64,000 nucleotides of DNA from Parasponia andersonii (Eukaryota; Streptophyta; Magnoliopsida; Rosales; Cannabaceae), in contig JXTB01000034.1 in assembly GCA_002914805.1 (NCBI GenBank), positions 865,956 through 929,955 on the forward strand. The letters are read 5' to 3'. Positions within the stretch are counted from its first letter, which is position 1. Each line of letters opens with the position of its first letter. The notes under the pieces were generated by a model, which was not told the DNA's origin, did not search any database, and was given only the letters and a program-made list of their open reading frames with translations. The translations under genes were made by a program, and so were the position numbers. This document shows, in pieces, positions 27,736 to 40,625 of the stretch.

Positions 27736-30700
27736 GTAAAATCCGTAAAATCGGAGTTATCTAGTGCCATTGTGTCTTAATTTTTTTTATGTTTTTATTT
27801 GAATTAAGTTGTTTTAAGTACTTTTTTTATTCTTTTGATGTTTTGTTTATTTATGTTAATAAGAGAATGAAACAAAGGTGTTTTATGCCTTCAAATGGGT
27901 TTTTCAAACTATTGAATTGAAGTTGAATCCAATACGGTCTTAACGCAATAAAAATGAGGTAAATCGGAACTAAAACGAAGAAATAGTGCATCCAGGAAGC
28001 CACAACGTCAAACTAGTAAGATAGCGGTACTACAGCAACGAAAGTGGCACCCCAACACCAACTCTCGAGTAGTTTTGGTTAGGTAGTACCAAAAATGACG
28101 CTGCAGTACCACTTTCTGTATCATAAGTCAATAATTGACGATCGAGATCAACTTTTTGACGATCTAAATATCCAAAGTCAGTCTGACTTAGGTTTGCATA
28201 AGCTACCTCGTTAAAACTCTATCTTTGGGGTTGAAAAAGGCATATTAAGATAGAGAGAAAGAAAAGAATGTAACCATGGAAAGAGAGGAAGAGGAGGAAG
28301 AAGAAGATGAACACGAGCTCCAATCCTCCATTTTTTGATTTTTTCTACAACATCAAAACCACCCTTTGCTCATACCATTATTTCTTCATTTTCTTATGAG
28401 TTTTTCTTTGTATTTTCTATATTTGGAAAGTAGTGTAGTTGAGAATAAATCCTACAAAGAGAATTCAAGGGGGCAAGAGCCAAGTTGAATAAGGAGTTTG
28501 ACAACCTCTTTGAACAATTTTATGTTTTTCTAAGGGGGAATTCTATAATATCCTCTCTTTGATTTTGTATTTCTTGAATTTATTGAATTACAATGTCATT
28601 GTTCTCAATTTATATTATGAACTTAACTTTTTTTTATCTAATTTTACTATGTGAACTAATCTAGTATCTTGTGTTTGTTTATTTCTCTCTTCTTTTATTA
28701 ATCAAATCTATTATTGACTTATTTATTTTACCTTATGCTTATTGCTTCTATTTAATTGATCACTAATTAGATTGTTGAGTGAAATTTCTATGAGCTTGGA
28801 AAAAAAGACTAGAAATTTAGACTTAGGTAAAAACAATATAAGATTATCTAGTTTGGGGTAAGTTTGCATAAGATAGGAATATACCGATATGATTTGAACA
28901 ATCTCTTTGAGAATTACTAAACCTAATGAATCTAGTCAATTTATGTTAAGAGTAATATATTAGCTTGTCTAAGTATTTTCACTTATATCTTAGAAAGAAG
29001 TTTGTGAATATATTCGAATTCTCAATTGACATTTCTACTGGATTAATTAGTGTAAGAGAGGAATTAGGATATTGTTTGTTTCAAGAATAGTTGGGGAAGT
29101 AGTAAACCTAGGAATTTTTCTTATTGCTTACTTTCATTCATTTTTCATGATAGTTTAGTTGTCTCTATTCTATTTCTTTAAAATCTATATTTCGATTGTT
29201 TAGATAAATTTAGAATTGAGATAATTTTAATACTTTGCATTGAATTAGAAATCAATCTCTATGAGTTCGACACTTGTTTTACTTCTATATCTATAGTACT
29301 TATGACCGTGTGCATTTGCACGAGAGTGTATAAATTTATAGTTACTCAACCTAACCAATAAGTTTTTGGCACTGTTACTGAGAATTGAAACATTATTTCT
29401 TTGTTAATATTATTATCAATCAATTCTAATTTTACTTTAAACTTTTCTTTTTTGACTTATTTTATTTTTATTTGTGAGGTTCACGATGCTAGCTAAGGTA
29501 AGATTTCATCAAAACCTCATAACATTTTTCCAATATTGCTTGGAACCTTTGCACATTATTTGAGAAAGATTCAAGACAAGGCTTAGTAGAAAACCCGACC
29601 ACGACTTACTCAAGTGGTACCAACTCTAAGTGTTTATGAAAAGTTTAAATCCTATGAGTAGGAATTGGGTCCAAGATAGATATATCTTCCCAATATATGA
29701 AGAGAGACCCAAAGATGAAGCCTATTAAATAATGGAGGACATGGCAAAATTTGAATTGGAATGTTTTTATTTTGAAAAGTCTTCAAAGAAACTTAAAGAA
29801 GAAGAACCACAAGACATATTGATGGATGACGAAGTCCAAGTTTTGAATTGGAGTTTTGTTTGCCATTAGAGCCACCATCTCAATTCTATACTCTCTACAA
29901 GCTTGAACCAAAGGTAGAGCTTCCCGTTGAAGCTGATTATTTGAATTCAAGCCACTTTAGATTTATGAGTGATAGTTATCTACACTTGGATAAGCTTGAG
30001 GACTATTACAATAAAGACTTATTTGTAGTAGTATGTGATACACTTTATGGGCGACAACTACTCTTTGATGAGCATTTACTTGAATCAAGCTGAAGATGAT
30101 AACTCAAGCACTTCTTGGGAGGCAACCCAAATGTTTACTTTTTTATATTTATATGTTATTTTTCCATGTTCGTGTTTTGTGAAATCTAAGAATTTAGTGC
30201 TATTTTAAAGAGATCAAGCTTCATGACTATGTGCTAATGAGATGAGTATCCCTAAACTCATTCTTTTATTCTTTAATTTCTTTACATATTTCATGCTAAG
30301 TTTAGGAGAAGGATGTAAACCTCGTTGGATTGTACTTGTCTTAGTTTGTTTGTTGTTGTCTGTTTATTTTCCTAGGTGTGTGATACTGTGTTTGAATAAT
30401 TAGAGATATTTTGTGCTTTTTTTTATGATTGCTTAGTTCCAATGATAAGAATTTTGAGTGAATTTGTGCATAACTTGTTGAAAAATGCGGATATTGGCTT
30501 AGTCTTATGGATAATTCTTGTGTTAGTTCCATCTTAATTGTGAAAGTCTATATTGAGCAAAATACCTTGATCTTTGATTTGTATGCGAATCTAGAAAATG
30601 TTTATATAAATATAACCTTTTGATAATCTCTCAAGAGCTAAAATTTGCTTGATAATCTATTGAGGTGAAATCCTAGATAATATTTCACCAAGAAAAGGAT

Positions 30701-31390
30701 TTATACAATTTGTAGACCGTTTAAGTCATTCAAGTTCACCATGATACATTTTATCCCTAGTATACCCATTTTGAGCCTTGTAAAACTCTTTTCTTTTTCA
30801 ACCACATATACATTAGCTTAACCTAAAATAATATTATTCAACCTTTATCCCTTAAGTATATTGATTGTTTTTATTGAAGTATTTCAAGCAATACTACATT
30901 ATAGGAGGATGAATAGAGTAAAATTGAAAAAAAAAAAAAAAAAAAGAGTTACACACTTGTTCATGAAAGAAAGAAACAAGTTTGGAGCTGTGCAACTCAA
31001 CAAAAACAAAAAATATTAAAAAAATGAAATAAAAATTGAGCTAAGTGTTGATGGAAGAAAGAAAAATTGTAAGTTAATAGTGTGTAACTTGGTGTGTAAA
31101 AAAAATAACTCTACATGAGTCCTAGAATTAATGTATTTAACAGTGATTTGAGCTCAATTTATCTAAATCATTATACCTTCACCTAAGCTAATATTACAAC
31201 CTTAATAAAGACCTTTTTATCCTTGATATTGTGTTTTTCTATATTAGTAGAGATGGATTTGAAAACGCAAACTTATAGAACTTGATTGTTACCTTTGAGA
31301 TTTTATGCTTAATATATGTTTGCATAAACTTATCCAGATTGTATACAATGATAAGAGAAAGGCATTTACACACACATACATAGAAAATTT
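27735..31390 (+). mobile_element. Element A: non-autonomous LTR element (Athila/LARD-like), 3' LTR missing
   Basis: An LTR-like block (about 27760-29358) ends just before TTTTTGGCACTGTTACTGAG (about 29366), a mutated form of the TTGGCGCCGTTGCCGGGGA primer-site region common in plant Athila/LARD elements. The internal part holds a fragmentary ORF (29848-30093). It then carries CTTGGGAGGCAACCCAAA (near 30115), a string often found after the coding part of such elements, and AT-rich filler to about 31390. No second copy of the LTR is present, so the element is 3'-truncated. The left border lies near 27735, where a short inverted repeat AACTCCG/CGGAGTT (27730-27758) is seen. Confidence 0.55.
29848..30093 (+). 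pseudogene. ORF remnant inside element A, 81 codons
   Basis: The frame contains phrases such as LEPPSQFYTLYKLEPKVELP and YNKDLFVVVCDTLYGRQLLF and ends shortly before the GGGAGGCAACCCAAA string. It resembles short conserved ORFs of non-autonomous plant LTR elements. I do not recognise a domain or function. Upstream sequence from 29480 has gag-like scraps with stops. Confidence 0.4.
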
Positions 31391-31625
31391 GATTCCCTTC
31401 TTTTGCATCATTCACTTCAAGAAGGTCCACTCCACCCTATCGTATGCTTTGCTCATATCGAGCTTCAAAGCAATGAAGCCTTTCTTTCCTTTTTTTTTTT
31501 TTTTTTATTTTCCTTAAAGCATGATTGCATTCGAAGCTAACTAGTATATTCTTTATGATTAGGCAACTTGGAATAAAGGTACTCTGATTTGGTGAGATTA
31601 CTCTATCTAGGCAGCCTTTCGTTAT
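31390..31625 (-). pseudogene. LINE reverse transcriptase middle fragment
   Basis: On the - strand: CLDRVISPNQSTFIPSCLI followed by KNILVSFECNHALRK, a poly-Lys run from a T tract, then KLDMSKAYDRVEWTFL. These are the conserved RT blocks around the first catalytic Asp (KLDMSKAYDR). The fragment is bounded by element B at 31626 and by element A near 31390. Confidence 0.8.
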
Positions 31626-32231
31626 TGTAAAAACTCGGAATTTTTTAGGGTAATTTAGACATTTTACCAATTTTCCGGATATAATATTGTAGGGATTAAT
31701 TTGCAAAAGTTTTGCGCAAAGGGACAAAATTACAAATTTTGGGGGACTAAACTGATAGAGATTTAAAATTTTGGGGACTTATGTGCAATTTTTGAAAAAT
31801 TGCACAGCCCATTCAAAACATGCCACGTGACCTATTCACTCATTTCTCCCTCTCTCTTCTTCCCCGACCTTTCTATCTCTTCTCTCTCCTCTCTCTCGGT
31901 CGCACCACCGTAGGACACCACAGGACCGCTGCCAGCCGTCGTCCGCCCACGCCACCAACCGGCGAAGGTCCCCCGTGCAGCGCCGAAGCTCTGCCGCCTG
32001 TATTGCAGGAAATCTCTGAAGAGGCTGTTTCGGACTTTTCGTCACCGGCGACGATTCTGGCCACCGTTCGACCCCCAACCGGTCCCGTTGGATTCGTCTC
32101 GTCGAAAGGATCGTCAAGGTATATATATCTCAACCTCATTTTGTTCGGATTGAAAGTTGTCATTTTTGGGTATTTCGAGTTTATGGTTGTAGTCTTTGAT
32201 CCAGCCGTTGGATTGTGTTTTTGACTGCATT
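31626..32231 (+). repeat. Element B: truncated left LTR
   Basis: Starts TGTAAAAACTCGGAA and is clearly homologous to 33752 onward through about 606 bases, as far as GATTGCATTT in the right copy (near 34375). It then breaks off and joins pol sequence, showing an internal deletion that removed the rest of the LTR, gag, protease and RT. It contains a GC-rich stretch (31880-32110) that gives spurious ORFs on both strands. Confidence 0.85.
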
Positions 32232-32249
32232 TCACCATCTCTTCTCCAG

Positions 32250-33690
32250 ACTGTCTAGCAGAGTCAGTGGCAAGACAGGGAGTTGAAGACAACCTGGAAC
32301 CGACTTCAGAATGGTGAACAGTTAGATGGTTGGAGTACTAACAAAGAAGGGTTCTTAGTTTTCAGTAGGAAGTTGGTTATTGCTGATGACCCCAATCTTC
32401 AAGAAATCATTCTAACAGAGGCTCACAAATCAAGATTTACAGTACATCTGGGTAGTACTAAGATGTACCGGGACTTGAAACGGCAGTATTGGTGGAAAGG
32501 AATGAAGAAGGATGTAACTACTCTTATTGCTAAGTGTTTGACTTGTCAGCGAGTCAAGGCTGAACACCAGAGGCTAGCTAGATTACTTCAGCCATTGCCA
32601 ATTCCGGAATAGAAGTGGGACAAGATCACGATGGACTTCGTGACCAGTTTGCTGAGGACCTTGAGGAAGAACGACGCAGTTTGGGTGATAGTCGATCGGT
32701 TGACGAAGAGTACTCACTTTATACCGATCCGGATTGACTACTCTCTTACTAAGCTCAGTAGACTGTATGTGGAGAATATCATACACTTGCATAGTGTGCC
32801 TTTAAGCATAGTGTCTGACAGAGGTCCAAGGTTCACTTCTAAGTTTTGGAGAGCCTTGCAGAAATCGTTTGGTACGCAGTTGGATATCAGTACAGCTCAC
32901 CATCCTGAAACAGATGGCCAGTCTAAAAGGACTATTCAGATTCTTGAGGACATGCTATGTTGATAGATACTGGATTTTGGTGGGAACTGGGATGATCATC
33001 TTCCTTTAGTAGAATTTGCTTACAATAACAGTTACCAGACCAGTGTGGGTGTGGCTCTATATGAAGTATTATATGGGAGACCGTGTAGATCGCCTTTGTG
33101 TTGGGCAGAACCAGAAGAGCATGTTACTCTCGGACCTGAACTGATTTGAAGAGACTACTGAGAAGATCAAAGGTATCCAAGAGAGGCTCAAAGAGATTCA
33201 GAGTCGTCAGAAGAGTTATGCTGACCCGAAGAGGCGTGAGGTAGAGTTCAATACTGGTGATTCCGTATTCTTGAAAGTGACTCCAAGGCGTGGTGTGACA
33301 AGGTTTGGGGTGAAGGGTAAGCTTACTCCAAGGTATATTGGTCCCTTTGAGATCACTGAGAGAATTGGACCAGTGGTGTATCGCTTGAATCTACCTGCAT
33401 AGTTAGGTCACGTGCATAATGTGTTTCACGTGTCGATGATGAGGAAATACATGCCGGACTCATCTCATATTGTTCAGTACGTGCATGTATCGATCAAAGA
33501 AGATGTGTCCTATAAAGAGTAGCCTGTTCGCTTGTTGGCTAGAGAGTTAAAAGTGCTTCGCAACAGAGAGATTCCACTTGTCAAGGTGCTTTGGGAATAT
33601 CACAAAGAAGACGAGGCTACTTAAGAACTCGAGACAGAGATGTACGTGAAGTACCCTCATTTGTTTGACCTTCAGTCAGAAGTTGTATTG
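32250..33690 (+). pseudogene. Element B pol remnant: H2C2 zinc finger, integrase core, chromodomain-like end
   Basis: The H2C2 region (EAHKSRFTVHLGSTKMY ... CLTCQRVK) lies at 32400-32560. The integrase core follows: MDFVTSL at 32631 holds the first Asp and SDRGPRFTSKFW at about 32815 the second. The third block reads TDGQSKRTIQILEDML near 32910, so the catalytic Glu is replaced by Lys. Stops occur at 32610 and 32961. Later frames show NSYQTSVG, GPFEITERIGPVVYRL and PVRLLARELKVLRNREIPLV with KYPHLFD at the end, which is the chromodomain-type tail of plant chromoviruses. Not functional. Confidence 0.85.
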
Positions 33691-33751
33691 TGATGTAAAC
33701 CTTGACTTGTACTTTGAATTTCGGGACGAAATTCTTATAAGGAGGGGAGAA

Positions 33752-35932
33752 TATAAAAACCCGGAATTTTCGAGGGTAATTTAGACATTTTACCAATTTT
33801 TCAAATATAATATTGTGGGGATTAATTTGCAAAAATTTTGTGCAGATGGACTAAATTGTAAATTTTAGGGGACTAGATTGATAGAGATTTGAAATTTTGG
33901 AGACTTATGTGCAATTTTTGAAAAATTGCACAACCCATTTAAAACAGGCCACGTGGCCTGTTCACTCACTTTTCTCTCTCTCTTCTTTCTCGACCTTTCT
34001 CTCTCTTCTCTCTCGGCCGCACCACTGCAGGATGCCGCAGGACCGCCGCCAGCCATCATCTGCCCATGCCACCGGCCGGCGAAGGTCCCCCGTGCCGCGC
34101 CGATGCTCCGCCGCCTGTCCCCAGTCGCTACCGCTGCCTGCATCGCCGGAAATCTCCAAAGAGGCCGTTTCGGACTTTTCGTCACCGGCGACGATTCTGG
34201 CCACCATTCGACCCCCAACTAGTCCCGTTGGATTCGTCTCATCGCAAGGATCGTCAAGGTATATATATATCTTAACCCCATTTTGTCCGAATTGAAAGTT
34301 GCCATTTTTGGGCATTTCAAGTTTATGGTTGTAGTTTTTGATCCGGCCGTTGGATTGTATTATTGATTGCATTTTTGGAATATACTTGGAATATGGAGAA
34401 GTTTGATATATATATATATATATTGTGTTGTTTGGTGATCGGCACGAAAATCGAGATCAGACGGTCGAGATTTTGTCTCGTTTTGCGTGCCACCGGTCCG
34501 GTGTAGGCTCGGACCAGAATTGGACAAATTATATGTCTAACTTACCTACTTTGGGTGCTAAGAATTCAGTGAAGAGGTCCGTTTGCTAAATTGAAGCTCC
34601 GGTGAGAAATTGACTTTTCGCCAGAGGACGATCGAGGGCTTGGAATAGGTTCCCAACCCTCCGGGCGATCGTCAACGTCACCTTGAGGACTCAATAGTGT
34701 GGTATCACTATTCCGGTGAGGTAGGGGTTTAGTTACCTTCGTTTTATATCGTTTTTGAGTTAAAACTTATTTTCTGCAGTATATAAGAACAAGTGTGTTT
34801 TTAATGATTTGAATTATATATGATGGAATCTAGTTGTACGATATATACTGTATTGCTCTGGGAATTTGCTGTGTGCAGATTATTTTGGTATATCAAAAAT
34901 AGGGCCGTTATGCTACCCGTTTTTCTATAAAACCCTATTATGCATGTTTTACTGAAAAACCAGAGTACAGTAGTTTTTACACTTCAGTTCTGGATTGTAC
35001 GTGTCATAAGATCATACATGAGCACCATGTTAGCATCGTGGGTTTTACAGTGTGGTGCTGCGTGCCCCACCATCAGTGAAAGTCCGTAAACTCAAGCGAG
35101 ATTTGTTCTTCTGATTACCTCCCCATTTGGCAGGCGTAGGCAATTCGGTTGCCCCTCCAGGTTTGGTAGGCGACACACGGGTGTACCCTCCGGGTATGGG
35201 CTTAGGTGTCAGGCAGGCTGTTAGGCATACTTAGTGCCATCATCCTAGGTTTCCACAGATGAGAGGATGAGAGCTCATGGGTTTGGGTTGATTTGTGTCA
35301 TGTGCATATAGATTGATGGTTTTGATTATACTGTTTTATATATATGGGCTCTCGGTTTGGATTATATATATATATATGTGTGTGTGTGTGTATGTTTTGG
35401 ATTTGAACTAACTGTGCAGGAGTTTTCCATCACTGAACTGTTATTCTTCGAGGTAAGTATTTTCTTACTGGGCATTGTATGCTCACCCCCCCTTCTTTCC
35501 TTCCTCAGGTGGTGTTTAGTGCGATCTTAGAAATCAGGAGGAGTAAGAGGTCATCTTGACTGGTAATGCTAGAAGTCTACTATTGTGATGTTTGGACTAT
35601 TTGGAGTTTTGTATTAGCATTGAACCAAGATTACTACTTTCTATTTTGTCTGTAAACTTATGTATACCATTTTGCGATTTAACTTGTTATTGTAAATGAT
35701 AATGATGCTTGAGCTTATATTTGATTTTCCCGTTTTTCAATTATTATTCGGTCTATGTTTAATGGTATATACGAACTGTGAGAGAGGTTCACGGGATGAA
35801 ATTCTAAATACTTTATCAAAATGGACTGTTTACAAAACTAAAATTTTTTAGACATTTTTCAAAAAAATCAAAGAATTTCCTATCTTTGTGAAATTCTTCT
35901 TCTGCCACTGGTCCGGATTTTTGGTCGTGACA
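33752..35932 (+). repeat. Element B: right LTR, 2181 bp
   Basis: The polypurine tract ends at 33751. The LTR ends with GGTCGTGACA at 35932, after which the LINE frame resumes. It includes the same GC-rich leader as the left copy (33990-34220), AT-dinucleotide runs near 34410 and 35360, and a TATA-like region near 34261. Confidence 0.8.
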
Positions 35933-38900
35933 ATTCTATTTGCTATTACTTTGGTGATGATCTTATAGACCACGTTGCATAAGCTTACGGGTCTATATTG
36001 GGTGATTCTAATTGGTTCCTTTCTTCGTGGGATTAAGGCAATGATGGTGTAGTTCTATTCCTCAATGGGTTGGCTCTGGTTGAGAATTTGTAAGCAAGCT
36101 TATGTGATAGTTCCATAAAGAATAGGCCAATGCTTCTGGTAAAAGAGCGCGGGCATACCATTCGGGCCCAGTGCCTTGGTATGGTGCATTTGGTGAAGCA
36201 CTTGTGAGATTTCAGATAGGAAGAAGTCCTTTACGAGTGACTCATTTATATCGGTAGTGACGGTGGGTTTTACGGAATCCAATACTTTTTGTAGGTCCCG
36301 AGGATTACTTGTTCAGGGGTAGAGATGGTCTGAAAGTAGTCAACAACCACTACTTCTATCTCATTCCTTCAAGCACCATTAGTGTCGATAAGGTCCTGAA
36401 TCTTGTTTCTGCTTTCTCTCTAGGTTACTTCGGAGTGGAAAAACCAAGTGTTGCGGTCGCCTTAATTTAGCTAAAAGGCACGTGAGCATTGTTTCCAGTA
36501 AACTTCTTGGTCTTGGAGGATCTTGTCAATGTTGTCCTCAATGGCTTTAAGTTTTTTGGATGCCTTAGGTGATGAGAAATTTCTTCTATGCAGCCCAATT
36601 CTTCTCAGAGTTTATCTAGGTCTTTTTGTTAAGATCTGTATTTGATTTACTCTAAGCTCGGAGGTAGTCTGCATAGCTTTTTAGATTCTCGTTGACCAAT
36701 TTGATCGAACACTTCCTTGCTTTTCTCCTATGTCTCTTTTACAACGGAAATGCATTTATCTTGTCTGATCCACATTTCCTCGAAATAGAATCTGCCTATT
36801 CTCTTCTTTGTGTCTAATCTGACGGCAGCTTCTTTCTGATATTAGCAAGTAGTTTAAGCTAGTGATCAGAACCTTCAATCTCTACATGTTAGATATTGAT
36901 CTTGGAGAACTTTGTTCGCCATTTAAAGGTACAGAGGACACAGTCCAACCGCCCTGTGACACTATTTGCTCCACATTGTGTATTCTACCAAGTGTATTTA
37001 TCGCCTTTGACTCCCATATCAATAAAATTACAATAGTCTACCACTTCTCGAAATGTTGCCATCTAAGAAAAGCTACGATTGGTTTCCCTCGCTTTTTTCT
37101 CATTCAACGGAATCTTGTTAAAATCCCCTGTGTAAACCCATGGTTCAAAGGTCACAAAAGTCAATCATTTCAGCAGTGCCGACGAATTAGGTCTTTATTG
37201 AGGATCTAAGACTCCATGGATGCTAGTGAATCTCCATGCTTGTTCTCAGTCCCATTAGACTCAGGCATCAATGTGGTAGCTTGTATAAGAGAGAATAGAA
37301 ACATATAAATTATTATTCCGGATAAAGGCTAGTTTGCCACTTAAGCTAATACAATCAAAACCTAGTTGAGTTATCATATGTTCAACTTGAGGAGTGAGCA
37401 TTTTCATATCAATAAAGAAGACCAGGTCTGAACGTTTACTTTGCACAAGGTTATGCAAAGCTCAGAATGTAGGGGATGCCCCAAACCCTGAACATTCCAG
37501 ACTAAAACATTCATGGTGATTGGCGACCTTGAAACTCAGGGTTCGTCGTTGAGTCTAATAGGTGGCTTGCAATCATTATGTCATCCTTGTTCGCTTTACT
37601 CCATCTTCGAAGTCGTTTTCATCCCATAACTTTCTCTTCCCTTTCTCTGGCATTGGGTCATGAGCATTAGTGTTTTCCTGCTACTGCTAGCGTTTTTGAC
37701 TGATTTGGGGAAGACTTTCATGGGGCTATAGAGATGGATGTCAAGGTTCCTTACACACCTCATTAACGAGGGATTGGTTATTGGGCTTTGGATAACACAT
37801 TTCCACTTTTTGGAGTTCCCATTCTTTTCACTGGTCTACAGTAGCATTCTTAGGGAGTTGGCCACAAGAGCTCCTGATTGAGTTTTAGTAGGGTCTTTGT
37901 TAACAGCTTTTGACTCCCCCGAGGGTTGGTGGTGCAGATTTATCTCGTGCACATGCATATCCATAGTGTCCCTTGATGTAGATTTATTCACTTTTAGTGC
38001 TTTTTTGTATTAGGTGTTGTTGGAGATCATTGTTTTCCAGTTTTACAGGTCTGGCTTCAGCTTAATCTGTGTGTTGAGCCCCTCATTAAATTATGTATGT
38101 GCGGAGTTTCTAGTCTCAGGTGTTTTGGATTTCCCAGCTTTTTGAGTAGATGAGTCGTTTTTTGCCTCTGCACTCTGATCTATGGTCTCATGGTCCCTAG
38201 ATTTCGATGAAGAAAAGTTTAGATGTTTCACTAGCCAAGCCCATTGTCCTAGTTTTGGTGTCACTACACGGAGCCAATCTTCGTACGCTGTTCTTTCATA
38301 TCCCTCCATATAGCATTTATTTTTATCCTCTGTGCATTCCCTGAAGAGTATCTCATGACGCCACAACAGTAGTAGAAGTCTAGTCTAGTAGCTTTTCATA
38401 CTGCAGAAAGACTATAATATCCCTCGTTGATATCTTTCACCAAAATTATTATATTGCGCCTTAATGGTTTGGTCACTTCAAGCTTTATGTGAACTCGCAT
38501 GAAAGTGCCCAGGGAATTGCTCGTCGCCCCTAGATCTACCTCTTCAACTTTTCCTATGAGAGAGCCCAAGAAGTGAGCTACTTTTTGGGTTCATACAGGA
38601 GATGGACCCAGAAAGAGGCGGGGTCGAAGCATAGCGCTGATACATCACCCATGCCACGTGGTTTGGCCAGTATAATTAATTGCTTCTCAAAGTGCCAGGG
38701 CCCTCATACAAAGACCTCTGGAGATCCTCTTTTGAGGAAAATTGAACTGTGAACAGATTTTTTTTACCAAGAATTCAATGTCTAAAGAATAGATTGGCTT
38801 CCATATTAGAGGCAAAATCCTCCGCATAGCTACTCGGTTGATCCCTCTGTTTTCTATGATTTTGCCTATTAGGCAGAAACGTGTATTTTACTTACCTGCG

Positions 38901-38958
38901 AGGAAGGTTGCTTTGTCCATTTTGACCACTACGTTAGGACCTTCGTCTAATCTAAATG
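35933..38958 (-). pseudogene. LINE ORF1 end, ORF2 endonuclease and RT start
   Basis: On the - strand: DEGPNVVVKMDKATFLAGK near 38950-38900, a degraded DUF4283/CCHC-type nucleic-acid-binding region with YYCCGVM near 38370, and a Ser/Lys-rich ORF1 tail (38366-38091). ORF2 begins at 37514 (MNVLVWNVQGLG). The endonuclease continues with one frameshift through RSDLVFFIDMK (near 37430). RT opens at 36282-36100 with ISQVLHQMHHTKALGPNGMP, where APGPDG is usual. The RT then runs to YRPVSLCNVVYKIITKVIAN near 35990-35935, where element B interrupts. Confidence 0.8.
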
Positions 38959-38963
38959 CTTGG
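38959..38963 (+). repeat. Left target-site duplication of element C (CTTGG)
   Basis: CTTGG precedes the left LTR and is repeated exactly at 50037-50041. Removing the element and one copy restores the LINE ORF1 frame (LYQ then AFRLDEG). Confidence 0.92.
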
Positions 38964-39589
38964 TGTTAATAGAGGTTTTGTCAACAATAAATTTAAGAAA
39001 TTGTAAGATGTGTCTTGTGTGTAAAAAATGATGATCAATCAAAGTAAGTAAAAGAGACAAGAATTTTATAATAGTTCGACCCCAAAAAAAATAAGCCTAC
39101 GTCCACTGTTGTTCACTATTTTCTGGAGGATTACAAGAGTTCCGTTAAGTTTCCGGAAAGTAAAAATAATAAATCCCCAAAGTTCTCCCCAGAAGTCCAA
39201 AGATCCCTCACAATAGCATTGAACTCTCTTTATATAGGTGAGAGTGGCTCAATATTTTCTAATTGTGAAAATGGGTAAGTGTATAATCAGAAAATACAAT
39301 TTGAGTAACAATATAACTGGGTATTATGACTGGTTGATCTTGAAAGATAAATTTTTATTTCCCTTTCTTTGTAGATTACCCGTTTGATGAAGCTTGGTCT
39401 AGTTTCCTTTTCATTCTGGTCGCACTTAACTCGTTTAGAGGAGGTCGCACTTTATTCGGAGGGAGGTCGCATTCGACTTACTCAGAAAAGGTCGCACTTA
39501 ACTTACTCGTGTGACCTGACACGTTCTCTTAGTCGCTAACTTTCCCTTTCTTACATTAACCAATATATAGGTTTTTAGACTACACAACA
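38964..39589 (-). repeat. Element C: 3' LTR (left copy), 626 bp
   Basis: Starts TGTTAATAG and ends CTACACAACA on the + strand. It has the same length as the copy at 49411-50036 and is about nine in ten identical by eye. On the - strand the bases just before it (39608-39590) form a purine-rich tract with a GGGGGG run, the expected polypurine tract. Confidence 0.92.
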
Positions 39590-40625
39590 ATTGCCCCCCA
39601 GCTCCATTAGTTCTTTAGGACAAAATGGAACTTTCTTCTATTATAAGTGCGAGCTTATAAATGCGACATCATGACATTATCTTGAGATCTTCAAAGAGTC
39701 GTCAATTCTCAAATCACATCTTTTCAGAACCACGCGTACCTTCTCCTGATAGATGAAACCACGTATCACATTTTCTCTGCAAAACTCGAGGAAACTTTTC
39801 CATTTTTCGAGCACACACAATGATAGCGATGACGCCAGCTGTTATCTTAAATCGAGTCGTTTCAAATTTTGAAAAGATACCGATTTAATTTCAGAAAATC
39901 AACTCCCACGTGAACTTCGGCCTTTGGATCTGAAAATTAAATAGCTTGATCTACGGCTGTGATTTGATGATGCTCGACATATATATATCGAAAAATTTTA
40001 TCCGCCTCTTCTTTAAAACTCGAACCCTATCGCCCTGTTTCTCTTACTTCTGAAGTCCGAAGTGCTCATAAGGAAAATCCCCCTGGCGTCCTCTTCTGTT
40101 TCATAGCTCGCACAAATCCTTCATCTTCTCCGACTAAGTTATCACCGCAATCCTTTAGACGACATCTCGGTCTTTTAATCTTTGAAAAAAGGTTAGTATA
40201 TATTCTCTCTTTCTCTTATTGTTCTTCGATTTTTCAGAAAACTCTCAGATTTTATTTTTAGAAATAAGGACAAATTGTAGAGCCTAAATACCCTAAACAA
40301 GAACTCATCCCACACTCGGATGGAATGAAAAATTGTAATTTTTCAGACCCGCTCCATTAATTTAGAATAGAACATTTTTTTGATGATCGATGAACCCTAT
40401 TAAGAATTTTAGGATCTGAATCCTTATTTTTTGAAAACCATAATCAGTCGAGTGACGAATTATCGAAGAACTACTCGAACACTTTTTATGAATCTGTAGA
40501 TCGATTAGAAAAAATCCGATGAGCAGCTTGATGATGCAATCCTAGGATGACCCCCAAAATTGCTCGCATATAATGAAGATCCATGATGCTCGTATAGGAC
40601 TAAACCCATCTATATTTCTTTTCAG

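Larger units (their letters stand above)
31626..35932 (+). mobile_element. Element B: internally deleted Ty3/Gypsy (chromovirus-like) element
   Basis: Layout: partial LTR (31626-32231), integrase and chromodomain-like remnant (about 32250-33690), polypurine tract AAGGAGGGGAGA (about 33739-33750), complete LTR (33752-35932). The LINE reading frame is interrupted exactly between 31625 and 35933. The left LTR starts TG, the right copy starts TA and ends CA. No convincing 5-bp target duplication is seen; only AT is shared at the borders. Confidence 0.8.

Noticed and set aside
31820..32292. Pro/Arg-rich ORFs on both strands in the left LTR of element B
   Set aside because: The same GC-rich block recurs in the right LTR (33897-34372), with ORFs on both strands at shifted frames. 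It is LTR leader sequence, not a gene.
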